From Phycisphaerales bacterium (GTDB taxonomy: Bacteria; Planctomycetota; Phycisphaerae; Phycisphaerales; SM1A02), in NCBI GenBank assembly GCA_014238785.1, contig JABAAL010000022.1, positions 1 to 64,000 of the forward strand: DNA of 64,000 nt, in the 5' to 3' direction. Position 1 is the stretch's first letter, and every line of letters starts with the position of its first letter. The translations under genes were made by a program, and so were the position numbers. Positions 1-9,239 of the stretch are shown one piece after another. The notes below the pieces were generated by a model, which did not search any database, was not told the origin of the DNA, and was given only the letters and a program-made list of their open reading frames with translations.

Positions 1-2
1 GC

Positions 3-734
3 CGTGGCTTTAGTTTGCTTGAATTAATAGTTGTCATAAGCATCACATCGCTATTGATGGGCTTGCTGATGCCAACACTTTCATCGGTTCGAGAAAATGC
101 GCATCGAGTCCTTTGTGGTTCAAATCAGAGACAACTCGGGCAATCCATAACAATGTATAGCGGCGATCGCCGTAATCATCTTCCTGTTGCAAGTGTTCTT
201 GATCAACCAGATCCAGACCCAAGCCAGCTCGCGCTTGTACGCAACGGAGTCCAAGTAAATGGTCGCCTGTTTGCTTCATTAACGAATCACACAATTCCAG
301 AACCGCTTCAGGATTCTCGCTGGGATGGCTTGGGTCACCTCTTTAAATGGCATTACTGCGCTGAACCTAAAACTTTTTATTGCCCAAGCCACAAAGGCGA
401 ACACACAATGGAAGAGTGCAGAGCAGAGTGGGAAGCAAATACAATTTTAGAACCTCTTTTTTCAAACTATCATTATGTTGGGCATAAAAATTGGCGGACA
501 GGTAAGCGCCATTCACTTTTGAAAGGTCATAAGTTAGTCTTACTCACAGACGGTCTTCGAACAAAAGCTGAATATAACCATTCCGTTGGCTACAATGAGT
601 TGCGCGGCGACGGATCTGTGGCATGGATAGACAACGTTATTATTCCAACAAAACTAAGATCACTCCCTCCTATGGATTTGGATGGTTTGCGCGATCTTGA
701 CGATGTTATCTACGATATTTTCTCAAGAAAATAA
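3..734 (+). CDS. Type II pseudopilin (H-X9-DG class), 5' end outside the window
   Basis: The gene enters from the left edge. The frame reads R-GFSLLELIVV, the prepilin peptidase cleavage/methylation motif (G|F, Glu at +5), with a hydrophobic helix and then a soluble domain. Only the short leader peptide and start codon are missing; bases 3-14 continue the frame upstream of the TTG at 15. Near the C terminus is His, nine residues, Asp-Gly (HSVGYNELRGDG), the H-X9-DG signature of the large pseudopilin families of Planctomycetes and related PVC bacteria. Such proteins are minor pilin/pseudopilin-like subunits assembled at the inner membrane; the role of this copy is unknown. It ends 11 bases before a convergent gene. 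Confidence 0.85.
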   Translation, partial: RGFSLLELIVVISITSLLMGLLMPTLSSVRENAHRVLCGSNQRQLGQSITMYSGDRRNHLPVASVLDQPDPDPSQLALVRNGVQVNGRLFASLTNHTIPEPLQDSRWDGLGHLFKWHYCAEPKTFYCPSHKGEHTMEECRAEWEANTILEPLFSNYHYVGHKNWRTGKRHSLLKGHKLVLLTDGLRTKAEYNHSVGYNELRGDGSVAWIDNVIIPTKLRSLPPMDLDGLRDLDDVIYDIFSRK

Positions 735-745
735 ATATATCCTCA

Positions 746-1678
746 TTACTGCTTCTCTTTTTCGGTGCGTAATTCAACTATCTGCACGCGGTGCCTGCCT
801 ATTTGAGGGTTGATGAATGAAAATGCGCTGCAATACAAACCTTCTCTAATGAGTGTATGGTCTATGTGATACAGCGGGTATTCCATTGGAAACGAGGCAA
901 GTAAACCAGACCCACCTTCATCGCTGGCATCCGATAGTTCTGGGAACATTTTTTCAATAGAGTAACTGCCCTTGGTCATATTGAAATCTCCAATAACAAC
1001 ATCAGGCGTTGGAGTATTGAGTGTTGCGAGTAAACGTTGTACTTTTGTTGCAGTTTTAATCCGAGAAATATCCAAATCAGAAGGCAAGTCAATCGCCCAA
1101 AGTACAAGAGGTTTCCCAAGCGTCTCTGATGTGTCAATGATAAACATTGATATATAAATTCCATCAGAGGCAATTAAAGTCTGAACCTCAAGAACCTGTA
1201 ATGTTGTGAGGATCGTGAACGGACCATTGCTTACCGGCCGATTTTCCACCCCCATCCACTCTCTAATGCTTGATTCACCGCGAACATACCAACCATGCGT
1301 TAACAAAGTGATGTCACCTTCTAGGCTAATAATTTTTTCTGCAGATTCTTTTGAGACTCTTTTTTTTGAATGACTCATTGTCCAGCCCACAATCCTGAGT
1401 CCGCTGCCGTCCGTGGCTTTTGAAAAGAATTTGTTTTCTTCAAAAATAAACCAATACGTTACGCTGGATAAAAGAAGTGTAAGGATAATGCCTAATTTTT
1501 TAGCTTTTGTAATAACAACTACGATGAGTGAGATGAGAAGAAGAAGCATGACTACCTGCGTGGGAATCCACGCGAGCCACTGGCTCCATACCCATCTATC
1601 TGTTACAACAATTCCAAAGAACCACGATGTAGTGATAAACAGCAGAACACTAGCGAAGACAATGGTTACCCATTTCAT
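746..1678 (-). CDS. Membrane-anchored endonuclease/exonuclease/phosphatase (EEP) family protein
   Basis: 310 aa. Three hydrophobic helices (about residues 1-25, 35-58 and 62-80) precede a soluble domain that carries VVIGDFNM (the GDFN core of the EEP fold), a later HIDHTLI segment and a C-terminal RHRVQI segment where the family usually ends in an SDH-like motif. EEP proteins are metal-dependent phosphodiesterases or nucleases. The substrate cannot be read from the sequence, and the weak C-terminal motif lowers certainty about activity. The start codon overlaps the stop of the upstream SLC13 permease gene (ATGA), so it is the last gene of a three-gene minus-strand operon with the permease and the bisphosphate nucleotidase. 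Confidence 0.7.
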   Translation of the reverse strand: MKWVTIVFASVLLFITTSWFFGIVVTDRWVWSQWLAWIPTQVVMLLLLISLIVVVITKAKKLGIILTLLLSSVTYWFIFEENKFFSKATDGSGLRIVGWTMSHSKKRVSKESAEKIISLEGDITLLTHGWYVRGESSIREWMGVENRPVSNGPFTILTTLQVLEVQTLIASDGIYISMFIIDTSETLGKPLVLWAIDLPSDLDISRIKTATKVQRLLATLNTPTPDVVIGDFNMTKGSYSIEKMFPELSDASDEGGSGLLASFPMEYPLYHIDHTLIREGLYCSAFSFINPQIGRHRVQIVELRTEKEKQ

Positions 1679-3510
1679 AGTGTTGGGATGAATGGAAATA
1701 TTTGTGGGGCGATAATCGTTGCGAGTATTGCAATCAGGATTGTTAAGGGGAGACCAAGTCGAGGAAAGTCCATGAATTTGTATCCACCGGGCCCGTATAT
1801 CATTAAGTTTGTTTGATAGGTGACAGGCGTGATAAAATTACACCCAGCAGCGGCCATCATCGTAAACACAAATGGGTATGGCGATACCCCAACTCCCTCT
1901 GCAGCACCAACTACAATCGGAAACATGATGACCGCTGCCCCGTAGTTGGTCATCAATTGAGCCGCAATGCTTGTCATGATAAAAATGAGAAATAGTGTCC
2001 CATGATTTCCTACTTCGAATGCATCCGCAAGGTTTAGCAAGCTAGAGCTGGCCATTTCGGCAAGACCGCTTGCTTGCACAGCATTTCCAATTCCTATAGC
2101 TGCGCCTATGACGATTAAAACTTGCAGGTTAATGGCTTTTCTTGCAGAAGGACCATTTATACATCTTGTTGCAACCAAAAGTAATCCGCAAAGCCAAATA
2201 GCAGCAACACGATCAATAAATCCACCGGTGAGTAAAATTAGTAATAGTGCAAGAATCCCCAGCGAAAGCTTTGCTTTGTTATGAAGCTTTGGCGCAGAGT
2301 TTTCTATTTCAGAAATGAGGTAAAAATCAGGGCTCTGTTTCCAAGTAACTAGGAAGTTGTCGCTTGTTTCAATGAGCAATGTATCTCCCGGTCGCAGTTT
2401 TATGTCTCCGATTCTCCCAGTAATATGATGCCCGTTGCGGTGGACGGCAAGAATTGCTGCATTGTATCTTGTTCGAAATTGAGAGTTACGAATAGTTTGA
2501 CCAATGAGGGGTGAGCTTCCAGATACAACAGCCTCCACCATTTTTCTTGAAAATATTTGTCCACTGATTACATTGAGTGCGTCGGTTGATGGGATAAGAC
2601 CTCTTGTTTTTCGCAAATCTACAACTGATGTAACATCGCCAACAAAAATAAGTTTGTCGTCTTGTTGCAATACTTCCTGAGGAGTAACTGCGCCCATGAA
2701 TTTGTTGCCACGCACAATTGCGCTTAAGTATAAATTTGGCAAATTTCGAAGATCCGCTTCTGCAATTGTCTTACCAATAATTACCGCACCATTCTCAATA
2801 GACATTTTGATTTCATAATCACGTGTATGTTTTCCAGATCTATCAATTGGTTCTCGATTTGGAAGAAGCCATTTTGATGTGAGAACGATGAATACTATCC
2901 CGATGATTGCAACTGGTACACCAACCCAGGCAGTTCCCCACATTGAGATAACACCACTCGGTGGTGCAATCTGCAGTTCTTGAACCCAGTGTGGCGGGTC
3001 TTGCCACCAACCAATAAATAGACCCATGATGATGAGATTAGAACCGGTACCAATCATCGTGACTTGGCCACCCAAGATGCCAGCAAAACTTAAGGGCATA
3101 TAGAGTTTTGAAGGGGGAATTTTTAACCGCTTTGCCCAATCATTAATCATTGGCAAGTACATTGCAACAATTGGGGTGGTATTCATAAACGCAGACATAG
3201 CTGCAACTGGCACCATCATTCTCAATTGTGCTGTGGCAAGCGTTTTTGGTTTGCCCAGTAATTTTTTCCCGATGAGTTCTATCCCACCAGTTTCTTGAAG
3301 TGCGGCTGCGATGATAAACAATCCAGCAAGCATTAGAAGTGGTCGCCCAGAAAAACCTTCTGTTCCTGCTTCAAAGCCAACAACTCCAGTAATCATTAGA
3401 ATAACTAAACCGCCAGCCATAACAAGATCAGGGCCATATTTACGTTTATTTACCAATGCGATGATAATCATCGCAATCGTACCAAGCGTAATCCAAGCAC
3501 TCGTATTCAT
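1675..3510 (-). CDS. SLC13-family permease with two RCK_C (TrkA-C) domains, probable sulfate transporter
   Basis: 611 aa polytopic membrane protein. The N-terminal helices include an NTTP motif (AFMNTTPIVAMYLP) and a GTGSN segment. A central soluble insert of about 200 residues holds two TrkA-C-like domains (around residues 225-310 and 325-395). The C-terminal helices carry TNYGAAVIMFP and the NFITPVTYQTN segment typical of SLC13/DASS carriers. SLC13 proteins with RCK_C inserts include SAC1-like sulfate transporters. The neighbour just upstream is a PAP phosphatase of sulfate assimilation (stop/start overlap TAATG), which favours sulfate over dicarboxylates; that choice is inference. It is co-transcribed with the EEP protein downstream. 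Confidence 0.85.
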   Translation of the reverse strand: MNTSAWITLGTIAMIIIALVNKRKYGPDLVMAGGLVILMITGVVGFEAGTEGFSGRPLLMLAGLFIIAAALQETGGIELIGKKLLGKPKTLATAQLRMMVPVAAMSAFMNTTPIVAMYLPMINDWAKRLKIPPSKLYMPLSFAGILGGQVTMIGTGSNLIIMGLFIGWWQDPPHWVQELQIAPPSGVISMWGTAWVGVPVAIIGIVFIVLTSKWLLPNREPIDRSGKHTRDYEIKMSIENGAVIIGKTIAEADLRNLPNLYLSAIVRGNKFMGAVTPQEVLQQDDKLIFVGDVTSVVDLRKTRGLIPSTDALNVISGQIFSRKMVEAVVSGSSPLIGQTIRNSQFRTRYNAAILAVHRNGHHITGRIGDIKLRPGDTLLIETSDNFLVTWKQSPDFYLISEIENSAPKLHNKAKLSLGILALLLILLTGGFIDRVAAIWLCGLLLVATRCINGPSARKAINLQVLIVIGAAIGIGNAVQASGLAEMASSSLLNLADAFEVGNHGTLFLIFIMTSIAAQLMTNYGAAVIMFPIVVGAAEGVGVSPYPFVFTMMAAAGCNFITPVTYQTNLMIYGPGGYKFMDFPRLGLPLTILIAILATIIAPQIFPFIPTL

Positions 3511-4535
3511 TATTCTTGTGCTATCGCAAGATCATCAATCGCTGCGATAATCCGTTGATGAAGTCCATCTGTTGCGCAGATTACACCGCGGTTCTTCTCA
3601 AGGCGTACGCCATGCGTAAAGTCGAGCGGATTGCCCGAGACGTCGCTGACAATTGCACCTGCTTCGGTTGCAATGCACATACCAGCAGCGTGATCCCAAA
3701 TTTTCTCGACGTATGTTTTACTTGTAGGCAAACGTAAGTACCCATCTGCTTGTCCGCGAGCAACGAGCGAATACTTGCACTGGCTGTCTAAACGAGCAGG
3801 GTCACCCTCTGTCCCGATTGCGTCAATAATCTTTCCGCTGTCACCACGATTGGAATGTCCTTTTTCGGCAGACTCGCAAAATCGGAGTGGTCTTGATTCG
3901 TCATATCGTTGCGCGAGTATTCGCATTGGTGGGGAGGTCGGGCTGCAATCGGCAAATTCCCAAGCGCCCGCTCCCCTTGAGGCTGCGTATACCACACCTT
4001 GCGAGTCAACTTGATCAAGTGGAAACGATTGATCGGTTGAGAGGTTGGGACAGCCCATGACTCCGGCAACTACTTCACCATCTTCTATTCTTCCAAGAGC
4101 AATTGCGTAATGTTGGCCGCGTAAAAAACCTTTAGTGCCATCGATGGGATCAAGTGCCCAGAAGCTATCACTACCCCCATCGTGATTGCAGGCGTCGATA
4201 GCATCGAGCATTTCAGCTTCGGTGACTTGCGGTCGCCAAGATTTGACTGCTTCAAGAACGGCCTTGCGAATTATTGCTTGCTCGTTGGTACGCAACACCG
4301 CAGCGTCTTCCTCGCCAACGATGAGGCGGTCACATTCGCTGAGCTGATCAGCCAAACTAAGCGATATGATGGCCTGTACAGCGAAATCTGCGACGGTGAC
4401 TGGACTTCGATCGTCCTTAGTAACTTCGCACAGTTGCGCGAGATTGGCTTGAACAGCTCTAGAGACAGCGCAGGCGGTGCTAACAGCTTCAAGAGCGGCG
4501 GGAATAAGACGGTGCTGGGTTTGTAATTCACTCAT
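3510..4535 (-). CDS. 3'(2'),5'-bisphosphate nucleotidase, HAL2/SAL1 type
   Basis: 341 aa member of the lithium-sensitive inositol monophosphatase superfamily. It has the metal-binding signature ALDPIDGTKGF in the middle and the second signature WDHAAG near the C terminus. The length and the GTKGFLRG and GCPNL segments match the longer HAL2/SAL1 type rather than the ~250-aa CysQ. The enzyme removes the 3'-phosphate from PAP (and PAPS), the by-product of sulfate activation. It is first in an operon with the SLC13 permease, which supports a sulfur-assimilation role. AGGA lies 5 nt before the ATG at 4535. The bidirectional terminator at 4622-4653 separates it from atpA upstream. Confidence 0.88.
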   Translation of the reverse strand: MSELQTQHRLIPAALEAVSTACAVSRAVQANLAQLCEVTKDDRSPVTVADFAVQAIISLSLADQLSECDRLIVGEEDAAVLRTNEQAIIRKAVLEAVKSWRPQVTEAEMLDAIDACNHDGGSDSFWALDPIDGTKGFLRGQHYAIALGRIEDGEVVAGVMGCPNLSTDQSFPLDQVDSQGVVYAASRGAGAWEFADCSPTSPPMRILAQRYDESRPLRFCESAEKGHSNRGDSGKIIDAIGTEGDPARLDSQCKYSLVARGQADGYLRLPTSKTYVEKIWDHAAGMCIATEAGAIVSDVSGNPLDFTHGVRLEKNRGVICATDGLHQRIIAAIDDLAIAQE

Positions 4536-4621
4536 AATTTCCTACTCTAATCGGCTAAAAATACGTATTTCAACCACCATATTGGGGTCACCATATTGAG
4601 GTTTGGCCTTAAAAAAGCAAT

Positions 4622-4653
4622 AAAAAACACCCTCGGTCAGTGACCGAGGGTGT
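4622..4653 (-). terminator. Intrinsic terminator of the ATP synthase operon
   Basis: A 13-bp inverted repeat, ACACCCTCGGTCA and TGACCGAGGGTGT (4627-4639 and 4641-4653), ends on the minus strand in GTGTTTTTTA. It lies 28 bases downstream of the atpA stop. It marks the end of the operon directly after atpA. Confidence 0.9.
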
Positions 4654-4680
4654 TTGTACGTATCTGATGATGATTGGTTC

Positions 4681-6228
4681 TTAGCCAGCGAAAGTGGATT
4701 TGAAGTCACCAATTGCTTTGGCAAAATCGTCGTCAAGACCTTTAAAGGACTTAGCTTCGACGAGTTTGTCCCTAGCGGGCTTAGCGGTTGTGTTCATATA
4801 CTCAAGAAGGCCTTCTTCAAATGCATGCACCTTGGTAAGGTCAACATCATCAAGGAATCCCTTTGAAGCGGCATAAATTGAAATTGCCTGATCTATTGCT
4901 TTGAATGGTGTGTACTGACCTTGCTTGAGCAATTCAACAAGACGAGCGCCACGGTTCAATTGCTGCTGGGAAGCAGCATCGAGTTCTGTTCCAAGTTGTG
5001 CAAACGCTTCGAGTTCACGGAATGCGGCGAGGTCGAGTCGGAGTGAACCCGCAACTTCTTTCATCGCTTTAATTTGGGCGTTACCGCCTACACGGCTCAC
5101 AGAAATACCTACGTTGATCGCAGGGCGAACGCCAGAGGCGAATAGTTCCGGCTGCAAGTAAATTTGACCGTCCGTAATTGAAATTACGTTTGTTGGGATA
5201 TACGCAGAAACGTCGCCTTCTTGTGTTTCAATAATTGGAAGCGCAGTGAGCGAACCACCACCATTGGCATCAGAAAGTTTCGTAGCGCGTTCAAGCAAAC
5301 GACTATGTAGGTAGAACACGTCGCCAGGGAATGCTTCACGTCCTGGAGGACGCCGAAGAAGTAATGAAAGTTGTCGATATGCAGTTGCTTGTTTGGAAAG
5401 ATCGTCATAAACACAAAGTGCGTGTTTCGGTGTCTTGCCCTCTATGCCTTGCCACATGAAGTATTCGCCCATCGCGCAACCAGCGTATGGAGCAATATAT
5501 TGCAGCGGGGCAGCAGTGGATGAACCAGCAACAACAACAATGGTGTAATCCATTGCACCGTTCTTCTTCAGCGTATCAATGACTCCAGCAACCGTCGAGT
5601 CTTTTTGACCAACAGCAACGTAGACACAAACAACAGCTTCATCAGTTCCCCAGTATTGTTTTTGGTTAATGATTGCATCGATTGCAACCGCAGTCTTGCC
5701 AGTTTTACGGTCGCCAATGATAAGTTCACGTTGGCCACGACCGATTGGGATCATCGAATCTACGGCTTTGATACCCGTTTGCATTGGCTCAACAACGGGT
5801 TGCCTTGCAGCAATTCCGGGTGCAACGATGTCCAACTTTGAGGAACTCGAAGCATTGATTGGAGGCCCACCATCAAGAGGGTTGCCAAGTGGGTCAACAA
5901 CTCGTCCAAGGAGTTCAGGGCCAGTTGGAACTTCAAGAAGTCGTTTCGTGGTACGAACCGTGTTGCCTTCTTCAACAGCAAGGTAGTCACCGTAGATGAT
6001 TGCACCAACGGTGTCTTCTTCTAGGTTCATCGCTTGGCCCATTACGGTACCGCGCGGAGTTTCAAATTCAAGTAACTCTCCAGCCATGCAGCCAGAAAGA
6101 CCATAAATTCGTGCAATTCCGTCACCAACTTCGACAACTTGGCCGACTTCAGAGATTTCAAGTTCACTACTGAACTGTTCAATTTCCTGTTTGATGACAG
6201 ATGTAATTTCGTCTGTTTTAATCTTCAC
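4681..6228 (-). CDS. atpA: F1F0 ATP synthase subunit alpha
   Basis: 515 aa, full length for AtpA. It has the N-terminal beta-barrel, the Walker A motif GDRKTGKT at residues 172-179, the [19 protein letters not shown] segment and the C-terminal helical domain. The alpha subunit carries the non-catalytic nucleotide sites and shares the catalytic interface with beta. The start is a GTG preceded by GAGGAATATC. It follows atpH by 33 bases. Unusually it is the last gene of the operon: a strong terminator follows and then an unrelated sulfur operon, so the usual atpG-atpD-atpC are not here. Confidence 0.98.
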   Translation of the reverse strand: MKIKTDEITSVIKQEIEQFSSELEISEVGQVVEVGDGIARIYGLSGCMAGELLEFETPRGTVMGQAMNLEEDTVGAIIYGDYLAVEEGNTVRTTKRLLEVPTGPELLGRVVDPLGNPLDGGPPINASSSSKLDIVAPGIAARQPVVEPMQTGIKAVDSMIPIGRGQRELIIGDRKTGKTAVAIDAIINQKQYWGTDEAVVCVYVAVGQKDSTVAGVIDTLKKNGAMDYTIVVVAGSSTAAPLQYIAPYAGCAMGEYFMWQGIEGKTPKHALCVYDDLSKQATAYRQLSLLLRRPPGREAFPGDVFYLHSRLLERATKLSDANGGGSLTALPIIETQEGDVSAYIPTNVISITDGQIYLQPELFASGVRPAINVGISVSRVGGNAQIKAMKEVAGSLRLDLAAFRELEAFAQLGTELDAASQQQLNRGARLVELLKQGQYTPFKAIDQAISIYAASKGFLDDVDLTKVHAFEEGLLEYMNTTAKPARDKLVEAKSFKGLDDDFAKAIGDFKSTFAG

Positions 6229-6261
6229 GATATTCCTCGCCTTCGAAAAGGGCTTTTTTAA

Positions 6262-6864
6262 TTAGTTATCTTCCAGATACGTTTCAAATTGTTCTCTGAT
6301 TGCCGTGCCGCCACGGTTCTTAATGGACTCAGAGAGTCGTCGTAGTTTTGTTTGCACGGAACCATCAATCAGTTGGTCACCAATGCGTAGTTTGATTCCG
6401 CCGAGCATCGCCTTGTCAACGTAGGGATGCAAAACAGGCTCTTTGCCAAGCATGCCCCGCACCCTTTCCTTGATAGTGTTGATTGCATCAGTATCAAGAG
6501 CAGTGGGGGTGAATACATCAACTTCAACTCGGCCAAACGAATCTTGAACCAGTAGGTCAAACGCAACGTTAATAGGTTCGAGATGATGCAATCGCCCCTT
6601 GTTGTTGAGCACAAGTAAAAACCGCAGTGTTAAATCGGTAATTCGATTTGAAAAGATTGCAGAAATCGCTTCACTTCGTTTCGTAACATCGATGATTGGT
6701 GAAGAAAAAAACAAATGCAATTCACGGTTTTGACGCATGAGTTCGCAAACCTGTTCAAGTTCATCTGCAATCTCAACAATTTTATCATTACCGCCAGCGT
6801 TTGAAGCAAGTTCAAACAGACTCTTGGCGTAGACAGTTGCAAGTGCGTCAGTGTGGCAAGTCAC
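6262..6864 (-). CDS. atpH: F1F0 ATP synthase subunit delta
   Basis: 200 aa, slightly longer than the usual ~180. The N-terminal helical bundle contains YAKSLFELA and the typical DLTLRFLLVL segment, and the C-terminal part contains DKAMLGGIKLRIGDQLIDGSV, matching the conserved end of the delta/OSCP family. Delta joins the peripheral b-subunit stalk to the alpha3beta3 head. The start overlaps the atpF stop by 4 bases (ATGA) and it is followed by atpA, the standard F-H-A order. Confidence 0.95.
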   Translation of the reverse strand: MTCHTDALATVYAKSLFELASNAGGNDKIVEIADELEQVCELMRQNRELHLFFSSPIIDVTKRSEAISAIFSNRITDLTLRFLLVLNNKGRLHHLEPINVAFDLLVQDSFGRVEVDVFTPTALDTDAINTIKERVRGMLGKEPVLHPYVDKAMLGGIKLRIGDQLIDGSVQTKLRRLSESIKNRGGTAIREQFETYLEDN

Positions 6865-7388
6865 TTTGATTGCCCTAGCTCTGCAAGGGATTCAGAAAGT
6901 AGCGACTGTTGATCTTCAGAAGAAATTTCACGATTAAGAATTCGACTAGCAATCGCAACGGCAAGGGTACTTGCTTCTGCGTGTAGCTCGCCAATTGCTG
7001 CTTTCTTAGCTGCGTTGATGTCTGCAGTTGCAGCATGTTTCATTTCAGCGAGCTCGCGGGTGTTGTTTGAACGTAATTCTTCAGCAGCGGCTTTAGCATC
7101 TTGTCTTGCCGTCGCAATCATTTCACCAGCTTCAGTACGGGCTTTTTTGAGTTCTTCCTCGTACTTAAGAAGCGCAGCGTTTGCTTGTTGCCTTGCTTCT
7201 TCAGCAGCTTCAAGGTCGTCAAGTAACTTTTGGTCCCGCTGATCAAGGCCATTGAGTATATGTGGCCAAACGAATTTACTCGCAAGAAACAAAAAAATCA
7301 CGAAAACAACAATCGTTGTTCCAAGGGTGAGGAACTGAATGTCGAACGGGGATTCAGAAGCATTCCCAGATGCAATGAATAAGGTCAT
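6861..7388 (-). CDS. atpF: F1F0 ATP synthase subunit b
   Basis: 175 aa. One N-terminal transmembrane helix (about residues 22-45, TIVVFVIFLFLASKFVWP) is followed by a long Ala/Glu/Lys-rich amphipathic coiled coil. This is the peripheral stalk subunit that holds F1 against rotation. GGAAGGA lies upstream of the ATG. A 73-base gap with a strong hairpin separates it from atpE upstream; downstream it overlaps atpH. Confidence 0.95.
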   Translation of the reverse strand: MTLFIASGNASESPFDIQFLTLGTTIVVFVIFLFLASKFVWPHILNGLDQRDQKLLDDLEAAEEARQQANAALLKYEEELKKARTEAGEMIATARQDAKAAAEELRSNNTRELAEMKHAATADINAAKKAAIGELHAEASTLAVAIASRILNREISSEDQQSLLSESLAELGQSK

Positions 7389-7419
7389 ATTGGGGATATT
7401 CCTTCCGTGTGCGGAGGTT

Positions 7420-7454
7420 GTGCGTAGCAGCAGGTAACCCTGCTGTTACTGCAC
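7420..7454 (-). promoter_or_regulatory. Strong intercistronic hairpin between atpE and atpF
   Basis: The core pairs TAGCAGCAGG with CCTGCTGTTA around a TAAC loop (10 pairs including one G-U, 7425-7448), extended by a GTGC/GCAC helix at the base. It starts 8 bases after the atpE stop. No T-run follows on the minus strand, so it does not look like a full intrinsic terminator. A role in mRNA stability or processing is inference. Confidence 0.7.
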
Positions 7455-7461
7455 GACATCC

Positions 7462-7797
7462 TTAGATAATGGCAAGAAGACCAATAACAACAGCAAAAAG
7501 TGCAACACCTTCAACAAGTGCAGCAGTAATAATCATGTTGGTACCGATTGTGCCAGCCATCTCGGGTTGGCGAGCGATTGCTTCAACAGCGCCGCCACCA
7601 ATTCGTCCAATACCAACGCCTGCGCCTAAAGCACCAAGGCCAGCAGCGAGTCCGCCACCAATTCCCTTGAGACCACTAGCGCCGGCCTTCGCAAGATCTT
7701 CAGCAGCTGCACCAGCATCTTGAGCAGAAGCGAGATCAACATCAAATATCATGAGGCCTAGTGTGGCCAGAGCAGTGAAAGCAACAAGCTTTTTCAT
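7462..7797 (-). CDS. atpE: F1F0 ATP synthase subunit c (proteolipid)
   Basis: 111 aa, longer than the usual 70-85 because of an N-terminal signal-like helix ending near LASAQ and a short linker. Helix 1 is Gly/Ala-rich (GGLAAGLGALGAGVGIGRIGGG), the polar loop contains the conserved ARQPE, and helix 2 carries the ion-binding carboxylate in AALVEGVALFAVV. The residue after this Glu is Gly rather than the Ser of many sodium-type rings, which favours protons (inference). Many copies form the rotor ring. The cistron sits between two hairpins (7860-7880 upstream, 7420-7454 downstream). Confidence 0.97.
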   Translation of the reverse strand: MKKLVAFTALATLGLMIFDVDLASAQDAGAAAEDLAKAGASGLKGIGGGLAAGLGALGAGVGIGRIGGGAVEAIARQPEMAGTIGTNMIITAALVEGVALFAVVIGLLAII

Positions 7798-7859
7798 AAT
7801 TACATCCAGTTTGTCTTGCAGTTGCCGTGGGTGCTACTGCTGTAAGAAAAGAAGTACAA

Positions 7860-7880
7860 GACCCATTCCCACGATGGGTC
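7860..7880 (-). promoter_or_regulatory. Hairpin between atpB and atpE
   Basis: A perfect 7-bp inverted repeat, GACCCAT and ATGGGTC, with a 7-nt loop. It lies just after the atpB stop and about 60 bases before the atpE start. No T-run follows at once on the minus strand. Together with the hairpin at 7420-7454 it brackets atpE. Confidence 0.6.
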
Positions 7881-7885
7881 AATAG

Positions 7886-8800
7886 TTAGTGCGCCGCGGC
7901 CTCTAGACCGTGGCTGTCGTGTTCCTCGTCATGACTAGACATCTGTCCAATGAAAACAGTTGTGAGGAACATAAAAATGAAGGCCTGTAAAAAGGCAACA
8001 AAAAGTTCAAGGAAACTAATGATGACTGCTGCGATCGTTGAAACTAATCCAACTGAGCCAGTAAGGAACCAACTTGAAGTTGCTTCAAACGCCATCATGC
8101 CAAACATTGTGAGGACAGCGAGCATCGTGTGTCCACCAACCATATTTGCAAACAAACGAATCGCAAGAGCTGCCGGTTTAATGAATATGCCCATAAATTC
8201 AATAGGTAACATGATTGGCAACAAATACAGGGGGGCACCACCAGTTAAGTGATGTGCCCATCCACCTATACCCAGTGATTTGAATGCATGGAGTTGAATG
8301 ACGAGAAATGAAACAAGGGCAAGACCTATTGTTACATTGATATTACTTGTCGCAGTACCTCCGAAAACAGCCCAATCAACTTCACTTTGAGTTGTCACTT
8401 TACCTATGACAGTTTGAATATCAACAAAGGGAATCATGCCAAGTAGATTACAAGCCAAAATGAAGTAAAAAACTGACAAAAGGTAAGGAAGAAATCGGTT
8501 TGTGTCTTTGCCGAGTACGGGTTTAATAACACTGTCCCGCATATAGAGCGTGATGACTTCGATGAGTTGTGGAATACGACCCGTAGTGAGGTATCTCTGT
8601 GTACCCTCGTTCTGGTCACCAACAGCGATTCGTCGTGCTGAGTATCTCAAAATGATAAACGTCACAATTCCTGCAAGGAGTAGCGATGCCATGTGAATCG
8701 TAAATCCCGGACGTCCAAACAGCGTAAAGGTCTCTGTCCCCGAAACTTGTTTGTCGAGGATGTGGTGAATCGGGTTGTTACTTGCTAAAAAAGGAATCAT
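7886..8800 (-). CDS. atpB: F1F0 ATP synthase subunit a
   Basis: 304 aa with five to six membrane helices. The conserved penultimate-helix segment PAALAIRLFANMVGGH contains the essential Arg that faces the c-ring carboxylate, and a C-terminal ELFVAFLQAFIFMFLT segment follows. Together with the c ring it forms the proton path. The frame is open to 8881, but that extension overlaps the upstream gene; the ATG at 8800 starts at MIPFLASNNP, close to the usual subunit a beginning, so I chose it. The 13-base gap from the preceding gene fits the operon. Confidence 0.95.
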   Translation of the reverse strand: MIPFLASNNPIHHILDKQVSGTETFTLFGRPGFTIHMASLLLAGIVTFIILRYSARRIAVGDQNEGTQRYLTTGRIPQLIEVITLYMRDSVIKPVLGKDTNRFLPYLLSVFYFILACNLLGMIPFVDIQTVIGKVTTQSEVDWAVFGGTATSNINVTIGLALVSFLVIQLHAFKSLGIGGWAHHLTGGAPLYLLPIMLPIEFMGIFIKPAALAIRLFANMVGGHTMLAVLTMFGMMAFEATSSWFLTGSVGLVSTIAAVIISFLELFVAFLQAFIFMFLTTVFIGQMSSHDEEHDSHGLEAAAH

Positions 8801-8813
8801 GTTGGTATCAAAA

Positions 8814-9239
8814 TTACTCGTTGTCGTTGGTTGTATTGCATAATTCTGAAAGTGAATTAGAGAGGACTTTGGTTTCTGCAATAAGAAGGAAAACGGCGGT
8901 CAAAAGAAACGAAAACATCAACGGGCGTAGCCCAAATTGAGCCACGTAGTATAGCAAAGTGGAGCCAATTAGTGCAACAATAAATCGCATAAACGAGGTC
9001 GCAGACCAAAGCGTTGCAACGGTCGCGATAGGCCGTTTTTTTTCTGGAGAAAAGAGCACCAAAACGATGAGTGAGGTGACCAAAAGGACGCCTGATTCGG
9101 CTGCGCCGGTTACTGCAACTGCCATCCCAAAACCTCCCAAAAATGCTCCGCACCACCAGAGAGTCGCTGCTAGGATTGTTGCCACGCATTGTGCGGTTGC
9201 TATGGCTCGAAAAGAGAGGCGTATCTCGGGCGAATTCAT
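8814..9239 (-). CDS. ATP synthase subunit I-like membrane protein (AtpI position)
   Basis: 141 aa with four predicted membrane helices (about residues 12-35, 42-62, 75-97 and 103-122) and a short polar C-terminal tail. Small four-helix proteins just upstream of atpB are usually AtpI/ATP synthase subunit I, which aids c-ring assembly. Identity rests on position and topology, as this family is poorly conserved. The start overlaps the stop of the AtpZ-like gene (ATGA). Confidence 0.7.
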   Translation of the reverse strand: MNSPEIRLSFRAIATAQCVATILAATLWWCGAFLGGFGMAVAVTGAAESGVLLVTSLIVLVLFSPEKKRPIATVATLWSATSFMRFIVALIGSTLLYYVAQFGLRPLMFSFLLTAVFLLIAETKVLSNSLSELCNTTNDNE

